A stretch of DNA of 64,000 bases from Pseudoalteromonas ruthenica (GTDB lineage Bacteria; Pseudomonadota; Gammaproteobacteria; Enterobacterales; Alteromonadaceae), in contig NZ_CP023396.1 in assembly GCF_008808095.1 (NCBI RefSeq), forward strand, positions 2,993,501 through 3,057,500. The letters are read 5' to 3'. The position numbers and the translations under genes are program-made. The notes under the pieces were generated by a model. That model saw nothing but the letters and a program-made list of their open reading frames with translations, searched no databases and was not told where the DNA came from. This document shows, one piece after another, positions 1-8,621 of this stretch. Numbering within the stretch: the first letter of the stretch is position 1; each line of letters opens with the position of its first letter.

Positions 1-231
1 GCTCTTGCCAGACCATTGAGCACAAAGCAACAAGCTAAGCTGGGAGCGCGTTCGCGACGCAAAAACTTAGCCAACGCCTTTACCGTTAGAATGCGTGTTC
101 AGGATATGCACATTGCCATCGTTGATGATGTCATGACCACAGGCGCTACCGTAGACAGTGCTGCTCGTAAGTTAAAAGAGGCTGGGGCAAAAGAGGTATC
201 GGCCTGGGTTGTGTGCCTAACCGCAAAGTAA
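1..231 (+). CDS. comF: ComF/GntX family phosphoribosyltransferase, C-terminal part
   Basis: This is the 3' end of a gene that begins upstream; the frame is open to base 1, so the TTG at 16 is not taken as the start. The 76 visible residues hold the end of a type I phosphoribosyltransferase domain. They include the PRPP-binding stretch IVDDVMTTGAT and, upstream, the TKQQ...R..N..AF pattern typical of ComF. Homologues take part in DNA uptake and use (ComF of naturally competent bacteria, GntX in E. coli), but the biochemical role is poorly defined. In E. coli gntX is followed directly by nfuA; here nfuA is also nearby, but a peptidase gene sits between them on the other strand. The family call is firm; the in vivo role is inferred. 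Confidence 0.85.
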   Translation, partial: ALARPLSTKQQAKLGARSRRKNLANAFTVRMRVQDMHIAIVDDVMTTGATVDSAARKLKEAGAKEVSAWVVCLTAK

Positions 232-257
232 AAAGAGCCGGCTAAAGCCAGCTCTTT
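232..257. terminator. Bidirectional hairpin terminator between comF and the M14 peptidase gene
   Basis: A 12-bp inverted repeat with one C/A mismatch and a 2-base loop (arms 232-243 and 246-257) lies between the convergent stop codons. The outer arms are A-rich and T-rich, giving a U-tract for transcripts from either side. Confidence 0.75.
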
Positions 258-260
258 GGA

Positions 261-2810
261 TTATTCACCGCGAGCGTGAATATGCTCACCGAAGAATAAG
301 GCATTACTAAAGATACGGCTAGTGCCATACCAGAAACCTCGGAAAACCGGATTGTCTGTCATCGCGACCACCGTACCTTGCCCATATGAGTGCGCAACAA
401 TGGCTCCTGCATTAGCGACTTGCGTTACGTTGTTATCATGGGTAAACCCAGCTAATAATGGCTTCTCGGTGTATTTCGCTACGTTAACAAATGGAGCACT
501 GGATTGCTCAAGCAAAAAGGTGCTGTTTTTGAATACTGGCAGCTGCTTACGAGTCAACGAGTAGCTCAGCGGGTGCGTTAAATCGACTTCCGTATTAAAA
601 ATAGCCCCGGCGATACGCTGCTTACCGGCAAGCATATCTTGGTCACCATATTTGAGACCTTCGGTTGCGAATACTGCGGCCATATCTTTACGCGATACAT
701 AACTGGCTTTTAGTATTTGTTGGTCAACCAAGAACTTAGCTCCACCTTTTTGGCCCCAGATAACACCACCGCGTTTAACCCATTTTTGTAGTGCCACTTT
801 TTGCGCTTTACTCATTGCCGAGTAGCGACCATTGGCGAGCACGATGTGGGTGTAATTATCTAGACTCACACCACTTAGGTTGTCCAACTCAATAATGCTT
901 GGCGTGATACCCACATGGCGATCTAAGTAATACCACAGCTCGCCCACCTCGTACTGGCTGGTTTGCTTACCGCCCACCAGCAACACTTTTGGTAAGTGCA
1001 CAGGAGCAAGCTGCCGCGAACCTAAATCAACGCCTTTACTGGTTAATCCTGAATCCAAGGCAACGATAGGTATAGCAAAGCGTTGTTGCGCCTCATTTAA
1101 AATTTCTAGCCAATGTTCGTGTTGTTGTATGCCTGCTGGAATAACAATAGATCCCGCCGCAAACTGTTTTGTCGCGTTACCACTTTTTGCACTCAGTGGT
1201 GCTAAGGCAACGCGAGCGTTGACTCCCTCACGAAGCAAGTAGCTTAATAATTTAGGTGCATCATAGTCGAACCACTCAAAGGCATACGCGTAGTGTCTTG
1301 TTAGTTCTTGCGCTGATGGCTGCGCACCCTGTTGCCATGGCTGCTCTGCAAGCTCCAGCCCCCAAGTACTGCTTAATGGCGCAAACTCAAGGTTAAAGGC
1401 ATGGGCAAGTGTCCAAGCAGATACGTCATAAAAGGTATTGTCATTAAAACTTTGCTGCTCAGAGAAAATTGACTTAATCAGTCGGTATTGGCGTTGCGCC
1501 AGTGGCACAAAGTAGCTATTAGGCGCAGCAAAAGTGCGCTTATCAACAGTGGTTTGTTCTTCGAGTGCATAAGCCTTAATTTGATGCTGCGCGAGTAACT
1601 CTAAGAAATAATCTAAACGGGTAGCATCCTTAGGTGCGCTCACCACATAACCTTTCAACTTGTCTTTATCTGCGAGCTTACCTACTTGTTGGTAAAAGTC
1701 CTGCTGATAATCAAGTAGCTGCTGACGGTTTTCAAGCACCGCATCAAAAGTAGAGAAGCTAGTGAGAAGCTGGTTCTTTATGGTGAAAGCAAAGTCCATT
1801 TGACCATTAACAGTATCTTGAACATGGCCTCGGCTACTCGCCTGCTCAAAGAGAATACCGATGCTGCCATTCACATCTGGGTAAGTGGAACCTTTACCAA
1901 CATAAAAATCATCAAATGCTTCTTCGGTAAAATATAAGCGCTCTTCACTATCAAGGATGCGAGCATGATGTTTCGCGATGGCTTTGGTTAGATCAACATT
2001 ACCATTGGGTGTTAGCGGGTTTTTCCGTGATGGTATACCTGGCTGAAAGAAATAAGTGCTGCTTGGCCCCATCTCATGAAAGTCGGTCAGCACATTGGGC
2101 TGCCACTTATGGAACTGAGCAATACGTGCCCGAGACTCAGGGTGTTGCAGTAGTAACCAGTCGCGATTTAAGTCAAACCAATAATGGTTAGTGCGACTAC
2201 TCGGCCAGTTTTCATCGTGTTCGCGTGTTTGAGGGTCGGCACTGGGTGTCATGGCTCGGTTTGAGTTTGCCCAGTTTGCAAAACGTGCCAAGCCATCTGG
2301 GTTCAGCGACGGGTCCAACAGCACCACAGTGTCATTGAGTAACTTCTCAACACGCTGATCTTGTGCTGCGGCCAAGTAATACGCTACTAATAATGCCGCA
2401 TTACTGCCTGAAGATTCATTACCATGAACACTATAACCCATGTAAACCACAGCAGGGTCATCGTTCGTGCCCGGCTCACCCTCTAAGCGCGCTAAGTGTT
2501 GTGCGCGAACTTGCTCGATATCGGCTAAGCGTTGTGGTGCAGCAAACGTTAACATCAGCAATGGTCGCCGCTCATGGGTGTATCCAATGGTTTCAATATT
2601 GACACGTTCGCTGGCATCGGCCAAAGCACGCATATAGTAAACCAGTTGATCGTGGCGTACATGCCACTCACCGACTTCATACCCAAGCACCGACTGTGGT
2701 GTAGGGACATTAGGGTCGAACTGAATATCATTGTTAAAGTAGTAATCGAGTGGCTTAGCACTCAGTGAAGATGCAAATAAAAGCACCACTAGAAAAAGTA
2801 TTCGACGCAT
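261..2810 (-). CDS. Secreted M14-family zinc carboxypeptidase
   Basis: 849 residues with an N-terminal signal peptide (RRILFLVVLLFASSLSA). The M14 catalytic domain shows the zinc ligands HGNE (H129, E132) and a later His in DFHEMG (H245). The sequence LNPDG near 170 and FEQASSRGH with the likely general base E322 complete the active site. The remaining 450 or so residues form a C-terminal part probably including a glutamine-amidotransferase-like beta/alpha fold; I cannot assign a substrate. M14 enzymes of this long type are exported to the periplasm or medium and trim C-terminal residues of peptides. The gene stands alone, convergent with comF and divergent from nfuA, so it was probably placed inside the comF-nfuA neighbourhood. 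Family confidence is high; the role in protein scavenging is inferred. Confidence 0.9.
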   Translation of the reverse strand: MRRILFLVVLLFASSLSAKPLDYYFNNDIQFDPNVPTPQSVLGYEVGEWHVRHDQLVYYMRALADASERVNIETIGYTHERRPLLMLTFAAPQRLADIEQVRAQHLARLEGEPGTNDDPAVVYMGYSVHGNESSGSNAALLVAYYLAAAQDQRVEKLLNDTVVLLDPSLNPDGLARFANWANSNRAMTPSADPQTREHDENWPSSRTNHYWFDLNRDWLLLQHPESRARIAQFHKWQPNVLTDFHEMGPSSTYFFQPGIPSRKNPLTPNGNVDLTKAIAKHHARILDSEERLYFTEEAFDDFYVGKGSTYPDVNGSIGILFEQASSRGHVQDTVNGQMDFAFTIKNQLLTSFSTFDAVLENRQQLLDYQQDFYQQVGKLADKDKLKGYVVSAPKDATRLDYFLELLAQHQIKAYALEEQTTVDKRTFAAPNSYFVPLAQRQYRLIKSIFSEQQSFNDNTFYDVSAWTLAHAFNLEFAPLSSTWGLELAEQPWQQGAQPSAQELTRHYAYAFEWFDYDAPKLLSYLLREGVNARVALAPLSAKSGNATKQFAAGSIVIPAGIQQHEHWLEILNEAQQRFAIPIVALDSGLTSKGVDLGSRQLAPVHLPKVLLVGGKQTSQYEVGELWYYLDRHVGITPSIIELDNLSGVSLDNYTHIVLANGRYSAMSKAQKVALQKWVKRGGVIWGQKGGAKFLVDQQILKASYVSRKDMAAVFATEGLKYGDQDMLAGKQRIAGAIFNTEVDLTHPLSYSLTRKQLPVFKNSTFLLEQSSAPFVNVAKYTEKPLLAGFTHDNNVTQVANAGAIVAHSYGQGTVVAMTDNPVFRGFWYGTSRIFSNALFFGEHIHARGE

Positions 2811-2960
2811 GGAATTTATTGCTGTTAGAGGACCATAGTCCTCACGCTACCACCCGATTAAAATTAAGCCAACTTTTTACGGTCAACACTGGCGACAACG
2901 CGATGAGCAGAGTATGATACGCAGTAACCGAGTAAAATAGTCAAGTATAGCGTTGTTACT

Positions 2961-3536
2961 ATGATCACAATTTCAGAATCTGCTCAAAGCCACTTTGCCA
3001 AATTGCTTAGTGAGCAAGCCGAAGGCACCAACATCCGTGTATTTGTTGTCAATCCTGGCACATCACAAGCTGAGTGCGGGGTGTCTTACTGCCCTGCCGA
3101 TGCCGTTGAGGAAGGTGACATTCGTCTGAACTTCAATGGCTTCGATGCTGTTGTCGACAGTGAGAGTGCACCCTTTTTGGAAGATGCCGAAATCGACTTT
3201 GTTACCGACCAAATGGGCACACAACTCACTCTCAAAGCACCTAATGCTAAAGCACGTAAGTTGTCTGACGATGCCTCATTAGAGGAGCGTGTAGAGCACA
3301 TGTTGCAAACTGATGTGAACCCACAGCTTGCGAATCACGGCGGTCAAGTACAGCTAGTAGAAATTACCGCTGATGGCATTGCCATTTTACAATTCGGCGG
3401 CGGCTGTAATGGTTGTTCAATGATTGATGTGACCCTCAAAGAGGGTATCGAGAAGGAAATGGTCGCTAAATTTAGCGAAATCTCTGGCGTGCGTGATATC
3501 ACCGAGCATAGCCGTGGCGAACACTCATACTACTAA
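2961..3536 (+). CDS. nfuA: Fe/S biogenesis protein NfuA
   Basis: 191 residues, full length for the family. The N-terminal degenerate A-type domain (about 1-95) is followed by the Nfu domain with the cluster-binding CNGC motif (C149, C152, the same numbering as in E. coli NfuA). NfuA carries a [4Fe-4S] cluster and delivers it to apo-enzymes, especially under oxidative or iron stress. Plausible clients in this window include aconitase AcnA. The upstream 150 bp hold its own promoter region, divergent from the peptidase gene; I could not pick a convincing -35/-10 pair. Its 3' end overlaps the start of the next small gene. Confidence 0.96.
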   Translation: MITISESAQSHFAKLLSEQAEGTNIRVFVVNPGTSQAECGVSYCPADAVEEGDIRLNFNGFDAVVDSESAPFLEDAEIDFVTDQMGTQLTLKAPNAKARKLSDDASLEERVEHMLQTDVNPQLANHGGQVQLVEITADGIAILQFGGGCNGCSMIDVTLKEGIEKEMVAKFSEISGVRDITEHSRGEHSYY

Positions 3537-3810
3537 GTTTAAACGCCTAGTATATAGCTTGGGCAGCGAGCCCAAGCTAAGCCTCAGGCGATTTTTTATC
3601 GGTTTAGGCTTATTTGCCATCGCCATGGGCCTCATTGCGGCAGGCTACTTTTATGTACCACTGTTACAAGTCCCTGGCCTTATTCTACTCGCCGTAGCCC
3701 TATTTTTTGCCTTTTGGGGCTACCTGGGAATTTTTGCTAATCGCTTTTCGCAGGTTATATCAGCAACTGATGTGACTTGGCCAGACGATGATAACGCAGC
3801 GCCAAAGTAA
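3514..3810 (+). CDS. Small two-helix inner-membrane protein of unknown function
   Basis: About 98 residues with two hydrophobic segments (roughly 30-50 and 55-75) and a charged, acidic C-terminus ending DDDNAAPK. I do not recognise the family. The start is uncertain: GTG codons at 3493 and 3514 are both possible and neither has a strong ribosome-binding site. I chose 3514, which shortens the overlap with the end of nfuA to 23 bp. Translation is probably coupled to nfuA. The 3' end overlaps the end of the convergent MATE gene by 56 bp. Confidence 0.6.
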   Translation: MANTHTTKFKRLVYSLGSEPKLSLRRFFIGLGLFAIAMGLIAAGYFYVPLLQVPGLILLAVALFFAFWGYLGIFANRFSQVISATDVTWPDDDNAAPK

Positions 3811-5086
3811 TCCCGCGCAAGCCCATAAAGGCCGTCATCGCCGCCCACAGCGCGTGATTACCTAAACCTTGAGTCAGGGCAAAAACACCAAAGAAGCCCA
3901 CAGCTGCTGAGAAGATCATGGTATTGCGCATATCCTTGGCCCGCATTAGCCCCACAAAAACACCATCGAATAGAAAACAGCCCATAGCGATAAGTGGCAT
4001 GGCGATAAGCCAAGGTAAATAAGTAATCGCCATGGCGTTAACTGCGGGCACATCGGTCAGCAGACGAATAATTTGCGCACCACCGAGTAGGAAGATAAGT
4101 GCATATAGCAACGCAAAAACTAAGCTCCATTGCATACTGATACGCACCCACATACGCACACGTTGCTCATCTTTGGCTCCTTTAGCCTGCCCCACTTTGG
4201 CCTCCGCTGCATAAGCAATACCATCCATAGCAAAACTGATTAGCAATAAGAAATTCATTAACACCGCGTTCGCCGCCAACACCACATCACCAAGACGCGC
4301 CCCGTAAAAAGTCATAAAGCTAAAGCACAGCTGCAGCATCAGCGAACGAAAGAAAATATCGCCATTGAGACGCAGCAAGGCGCCTAACTGCAGTAGTTTA
4401 GGGGATAAATACCAGTGCCATTGTAATTGATGGCGTTTAAATAAACGGCTCACTAACCACAGTGCAAACACGAGAGCGCAGTAATCAGCCATCACGGATG
4501 CTAAGGCCGCACCTTTGACTCCCATTTCGAGGCCCAATACGAAGTAAAGATCGAGTGCTATATTGACCACATTGGTTAATAACACCAGCAGGAAAGGGCC
4601 ACGACCATACTGTACACCGAGCATCCAACCCAACAACACCAAGTTACTCAGTGCTGCGGGGGCACTGTAAATACGAATATAAAAGTAATGATTGGCTTGC
4701 TCAATTGTTTGCGCCGAGGCATCGGAGAGTTGTGCCATTAACCAGGCTAAAGGATGCTGGCAAACAATGAGTAGTAGCGCCACCAGCAGCGCTAACATGA
4801 TACTTTTCTGTAGCGAGGCCACAAGCTGGCGCTTGTTCTGTTCGCCATAAGCCGTAGCAATAAGCCCGGTGGTACTCATGCGCAAAAAGCCCGCCAGCCA
4901 AAACAACATGGAAATAACCGTTGCACCTAGGGCTATACCTGCTAAATAATGGGCACTCCCGAGGTGACCTATGACCGCCGTATCAACCAAGCCTAGTAAT
5001 GGCACGGTGATATTCGATAGAATCATAGGCCCAGCAAGCATCAATAAGCTTTTATGGTGGGTATTATGTTTAAAAAAGTGTCCCAT
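3755..5086 (-). CDS. MATE family efflux transporter, DinF-like
   Basis: About 443 residues and 12 predicted membrane segments. The N-terminal stretch PMILSNITVPLLGLVDTAVIGHL is the hallmark of the DinF branch of the multidrug and toxic compound extrusion family, which couples export of small molecules to Na+ or H+ entry. The reading frame extends to 5131, but the ATG at 5086 gives the usual short N-terminus and follows an AAAGAGA stretch. DinF in E. coli is downstream of lexA; lexA is about 18 kb away here, so no SOS link is implied. The 5' end overlaps the divergent deacetylase gene by about 21 bp, and the 3' end overlaps the small membrane protein gene by 56 bp. The substrate is unknown. 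Confidence 0.9.
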   Translation of the reverse strand: MGHFFKHNTHHKSLLMLAGPMILSNITVPLLGLVDTAVIGHLGSAHYLAGIALGATVISMLFWLAGFLRMSTTGLIATAYGEQNKRQLVASLQKSIMLALLVALLLIVCQHPLAWLMAQLSDASAQTIEQANHYFYIRIYSAPAALSNLVLLGWMLGVQYGRGPFLLVLLTNVVNIALDLYFVLGLEMGVKGAALASVMADYCALVFALWLVSRLFKRHQLQWHWYLSPKLLQLGALLRLNGDIFFRSLMLQLCFSFMTFYGARLGDVVLAANAVLMNFLLLISFAMDGIAYAAEAKVGQAKGAKDEQRVRMWVRISMQWSLVFALLYALIFLLGGAQIIRLLTDVPAVNAMAITYLPWLIAMPLIAMGCFLFDGVFVGLMRAKDMRNTMIFSAAVGFFGVFALTQGLGNHALWAAMTAFMGLRGITLALRYHRLAKSHQLLI

Positions 5087-6109
5087 GTAGTAATTTTCTC
5101 TTTCTTTGCACTGGCGTGCGCATCGGCTCAAGCTGCCGTTATTCTACAGTATCATCACGTAAGTAAAACCTTGCCTAAGGTCACCAGTGTTGATGCCAGT
5201 ACATTTCGTGCTCATATGCAGTACCTTAAAAAAAATGATTTTGAAGTCATTGCGTTAGACACTCTGATTGAAGGACTCAAACAGGGCGAAAGCTATAATG
5301 ATAAAACCGTGGCCATTACCTTTGATGATGGTTACGACAACAACATTGAGCAAGCAGCGCCTATTCTTAACGAGTTCGGCTACCCCTATACCATATTTGT
5401 TAACCCCAAACTTATTGATGAGCAGCGCAGCTATGTCATGACCTGGGAGCAGCTCAAGACACTCAGTCAGCAAGGTGCCCTTATCGCTAATCATAGCGCT
5501 CAGCATGACTATCTGCACCACCGCTTAGATGGCGAGAGTGACGCCCAATGGCAAGAACGTATCCGCGCGGATTTACAGTATTCAGAAAAACGTATAGAGG
5601 AAGAGTTGGGTTACAGCTTAAAGTATTTAGCCTACCCTTATGGCGAATTTGACCGAGCCTTACAAAAACTGGTGCAAGACATGGGTTATGTTGGCATAGG
5701 ACAACATTCAGGGGCCGTAGGTCCAGACAACGACTTTACGCGTTTACCACGTTTTCCCGCATCTGGTTTTTATGCAGACTTGGATACCCTGTCTACTAAA
5801 CTGGCATCCCTGCCGTTTCATATCGATACCTTAACCTATGACGATACGGTCACGACAAAACGCCAACCTGAACTGACGATCTCGTTCAAAGAAAAAGGCT
5901 TTCATCAAAATCAATTCGCTTGCTATGTGTCTGGTCAAGGTCGGGCCGAACTCAACTGGCTCTCTGCTAAGCAGGTTAAAATCACCGCTAAACAAGAGTT
6001 GGGAGACGGGCGTGCCCGTTACAACTGCACTGCGCCTTCACAACAAGCGAGCGGGCGCTACTTTTGGTTTTCACAACCTTGGGTGATCACTTCTTCGCCT
6101 GCTCAATAA
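5066..6109 (+). CDS. Secreted polysaccharide deacetylase (CE4/NodB family)
   Basis: 347 residues. A signal peptide (MFKKVSHVVIFSFFALACASAQA) is followed by a NodB homology domain. The metal-binding motifs TFDDGYDN (first Asp is the catalytic base) and NHSAQHDYLHH (two metal-ligand His) are present, with AYPYGEFD further on. CE4 enzymes remove N- or O-acetyl groups from polysaccharides; PgaB-like and chitin-oligomer enzymes are the nearest known types, but no pga genes are near. About 100 C-terminal residues after the NodB domain are unassigned. The ATG at 5066 is preferred over 5054 because GGTGGG precedes it at proper spacing. The end overlaps the end of cheB by 23 bp. Confidence 0.88.
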   Translation: MFKKVSHVVIFSFFALACASAQAAVILQYHHVSKTLPKVTSVDASTFRAHMQYLKKNDFEVIALDTLIEGLKQGESYNDKTVAITFDDGYDNNIEQAAPILNEFGYPYTIFVNPKLIDEQRSYVMTWEQLKTLSQQGALIANHSAQHDYLHHRLDGESDAQWQERIRADLQYSEKRIEEELGYSLKYLAYPYGEFDRALQKLVQDMGYVGIGQHSGAVGPDNDFTRLPRFPASGFYADLDTLSTKLASLPFHIDTLTYDDTVTTKRQPELTISFKEKGFHQNQFACYVSGQGRAELNWLSAKQVKITAKQELGDGRARYNCTAPSQQASGRYFWFSQPWVITSSPAQ

Positions 6110-7118
6110 GCCATTGCGGAGATTTAGCTAAACTTAAGGTTACCTGTGCGGCCCCAAGGTCAATGGCGGCCTTGGGCATGCCCCAAACCACTGAACTTGC
6201 CTGATCCTGGGCCGCTGTTACTGCTCCTGCCTGTTTTAACTGTAACAGCCCCTTGGCACCATCAGCCCCCATGCCCGTTAGCAATAGTGCACAGGTGTGC
6301 TTAGCTAGTTGTTGCTCAACAATGGACGAAAACATCACATCCACCGCTGGACGATGACGATTAACCGGTTCGCTTGATGACAACCGACACACCAGCTTAC
6401 CGCCTTTACGCTGCACCATCAGGTGCTCGCCACCTGGCGCGATATAGATATTGCCTGCCTTAATGACTTGCTCATCACTTGCCTCGTGCACCTGCATCGC
6501 ACAAACATTATTCATGCGTATGGCAAAAGACTGGCTGAATACCGGTGGTATGTGTTGGGTGATAACCACCGCAGGGAAGTTTTCAGGTAGGCGCGTAATC
6601 ACTTCTTTAATAGCTTCGGTACCACCGGTAGATGCACCTATGGCTACGAGGTGGTTGAGTTTAAACTGTTGGTCTTTTTGAACGGTTACCGGCGCAAGTG
6701 TTTTGCTGGAGTGACGACGAATGTTGGCCTTAGCCGCAGTGCGCACTTTTTGCTGTACTGAACCTGCATAAGCTTGCATTTGGGCGCGAACATTATTGGT
6801 GGGCTTAGCAACAAAGTCTACAGCTCCCAACTCCAACGCTTCGAGTGTAATAGGTGCGCCCTGCTGGGTCAGTGTCGAAATCATCACCACCGGCATTGGT
6901 CGCAAGCGCATGAGGTTTTTTAAAAAGCTGATGCCATCCATTTTTGGCATTTCAATATCGAGAGTGAGCACATCAGGGTTGAGCTGTTTTATCATCTCCC
7001 TTGCCTGGTAGGGATCGCTGGCACAGCCCACCACCTCCATATCATGGGCGTCAGTAATAATTTCCTTTAATAGTGACTGGATTAGCGCTGAGTCATCGAT
7101 AATTAATACACGGATCAT
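6087..7118 (-). CDS. cheB: Chemotaxis protein-glutamate methylesterase/glutaminase CheB
   Basis: 343 residues in two domains. A receiver (about 1-125) has the acidic pair DD at 8-9 and the phospho-acceptor D54. The C-terminal methylesterase has the catalytic triad motifs GASTGGTE (Ser), TQHIPP (His) and TGMGADG (Asp). CheB removes methyl groups from receptor glutamates when phosphorylated by CheA, giving adaptation opposite to CheR. The start at 7118 is chosen because AGGAG lies 5 bases upstream; the GTG at 7124 overlaps that site. It is the last gene of the operon, 8 bp after cheD. Confidence 0.96.
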   Translation of the reverse strand: MIRVLIIDDSALIQSLLKEIITDAHDMEVVGCASDPYQAREMIKQLNPDVLTLDIEMPKMDGISFLKNLMRLRPMPVVMISTLTQQGAPITLEALELGAVDFVAKPTNNVRAQMQAYAGSVQQKVRTAAKANIRRHSSKTLAPVTVQKDQQFKLNHLVAIGASTGGTEAIKEVITRLPENFPAVVITQHIPPVFSQSFAIRMNNVCAMQVHEASDEQVIKAGNIYIAPGGEHLMVQRKGGKLVCRLSSSEPVNRHRPAVDVMFSSIVEQQLAKHTCALLLTGMGADGAKGLLQLKQAGAVTAAQDQASSVVWGMPKAAIDLGAAQVTLSLAKSPQWLIEQAKK

Positions 7119-7126
7119 GGTCACTC

Positions 7127-7744
7127 CTAAAACAGCTCAATATCGGTATTGCTGTCTGTCTGCTCAAGATCGCGCAGGTATTTCAGTTCTCGTTTCTGAA
7201 TAGTGTCGTTGTGCATTGTGCGCAGCTTTTTCACCTTCACTGCACCTGATTCTGGGTGAAAGAGCACTTTTCTCGGCCAAGGGCCACCTACATCATGTGC
7301 AACCAAGTTGAGCCCTTCCTCCTTTAGATATGCATTGGCAAAGCGGATATTGCCCATACCGACATCGGTCATAGAGCGAATAATCTTACCGCCACCAAAT
7401 AGTTTCACTTGTAGGTTCTTGCGCAATCCACCATTTTTAACAATTTCATTAATCAAAAATTCCATTGCCCAGTTCCCATAGCGGCAGTCGGTGCTATCGG
7501 GATCTATTTGCTCCAGCTGCAAAGAGCTGGGTAACATAAAATGATTCATACCACCGATTCCCATTACCGGGTCGTAGATACACGCGGCAATACATGATCC
7601 CAGTACCGTTGACACCAACTCATCTTGCTTGGTGACATAAAACTCACCGGGCAACACCTTAGCCATCACTTTATTACGGCCTGAGTCCCAAAACCGTTTT
7701 ATTTGCTCAAACCCGCGTAAGGTTGGCTTGAATGCTGGGTTCAT
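7127..7744 (-). CDS. cheD: Chemoreceptor glutamine deamidase CheD
   Basis: 205 residues. The deamidase core is seen in TVLGSCIAACIYD (catalytic Cys) and GGMNHFML (catalytic His). CheD converts specific receptor glutamines to glutamate, creating methylation sites and tuning kinase activation. E. coli lacks CheD; it is usual in F7-type clusters such as Che2 of Pseudomonas aeruginosa. The ATG overlaps the cheR stop by 4 bp (ATGA), indicating translational coupling. About 35 N-terminal residues before the conserved core are somewhat long for the family. Confidence 0.95.
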   Translation of the reverse strand: MNPAFKPTLRGFEQIKRFWDSGRNKVMAKVLPGEFYVTKQDELVSTVLGSCIAACIYDPVMGIGGMNHFMLPSSLQLEQIDPDSTDCRYGNWAMEFLINEIVKNGGLRKNLQVKLFGGGKIIRSMTDVGMGNIRFANAYLKEEGLNLVAHDVGGPWPRKVLFHPESGAVKVKKLRTMHNDTIQKRELKYLRDLEQTDSNTDIELF

Positions 7745-8562
7745 GAACCTACCTTAGAATACATAGTACGACCTAGGTTATTGAACTGAGTTTGCTCTTT
7801 ACCCATGGTTTCGGAGTGGCCTAAAAATAAGTGTCCTCCGGGTTTGAGCCGCTGTGCAAATAAATTGTAGAGGTGCTCTTTGGTCACTTTGTCGAAGTAA
7901 ATCACTACATTTCGGCAAAAAATAACGTCGAATTGGCCCTTCATAGGCCAAGGCTCAAGTAAGTTTAAGCGCTTAAAGGTTATGTACTTCTGTAGCGCCT
8001 GCTTCACTTTCATTTGTTCGCCACTGCGGCTTTTTAAAAACCATGTTTTCAACAGTGGCTCCGGGATCCCTGTGACCTGTCGCTGGTTGTACACTCCCTG
8101 TTGTGCGCTGTGCAACACATTGGAGTCTAAATCGGTCGCGAGAATCTTGATATCCCAGCCAACACGCGGACAAACTTTGGCAACCGACATCGCAATGGAG
8201 TATGGTTCCTCGCCTGTGGAACACCCTGCCGACCAGATACGAATTTTATGATCGCGAGTATTTTCTTTTAACGCTCGCGGAAGCAGCTCCTTTTCTAGGT
8301 AATCGAAGTGGTGCTTCTCACGGTAAAATGAGGTTAGATTGGTGGTCAATGCGTTAATAAAGTGGCTCAGCTCCTGCTCGGGATGCTGCTCCAAAAACAC
8401 TAGGTATTGCTTGAATTTGGTAAACCCGTATTGGCGCAACCGTTTTGCCAGCCGCGAATACACCATTTCTCGTTTATGCGGTCCGAGCACGATGCCGCAC
8501 GCTTGATAAACTTGCCCAGCAATACTTTTAAAGTCTTTATCTGTAAAAATAAACTCCGACAT
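7741..8562 (-). CDS. cheR: Chemotaxis protein methyltransferase CheR
   Basis: 273 residues. The N-terminal helical domain (about 1-90) recognises receptor methylation helices. The SAM-binding domain shows IWSAGCSTGEEPYSIAM, ATDLDSNVL and FDVIFCRNVVIYF. CheR methylates receptor glutamates. It lies 59 bp after the receptor gene, whose C-terminal tail ends WEEF, a CheR/CheB tethering-type pentapeptide; a dedicated receptor-CheR pair is therefore likely, as for Aer2/McpB and CheR2. The stop overlaps the cheD start. Confidence 0.96.
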   Translation of the reverse strand: MSEFIFTDKDFKSIAGQVYQACGIVLGPHKREMVYSRLAKRLRQYGFTKFKQYLVFLEQHPEQELSHFINALTTNLTSFYREKHHFDYLEKELLPRALKENTRDHKIRIWSAGCSTGEEPYSIAMSVAKVCPRVGWDIKILATDLDSNVLHSAQQGVYNQRQVTGIPEPLLKTWFLKSRSGEQMKVKQALQKYITFKRLNLLEPWPMKGQFDVIFCRNVVIYFDKVTKEHLYNLFAQRLKPGGHLFLGHSETMGKEQTQFNNLGRTMYSKVGS

Positions 8563-8621
8563 TGCTGGGCCTCCTCGCCAATACGTACTTTAGTTGGGCA
8601 CATCATGTAGCCACTACGCTA

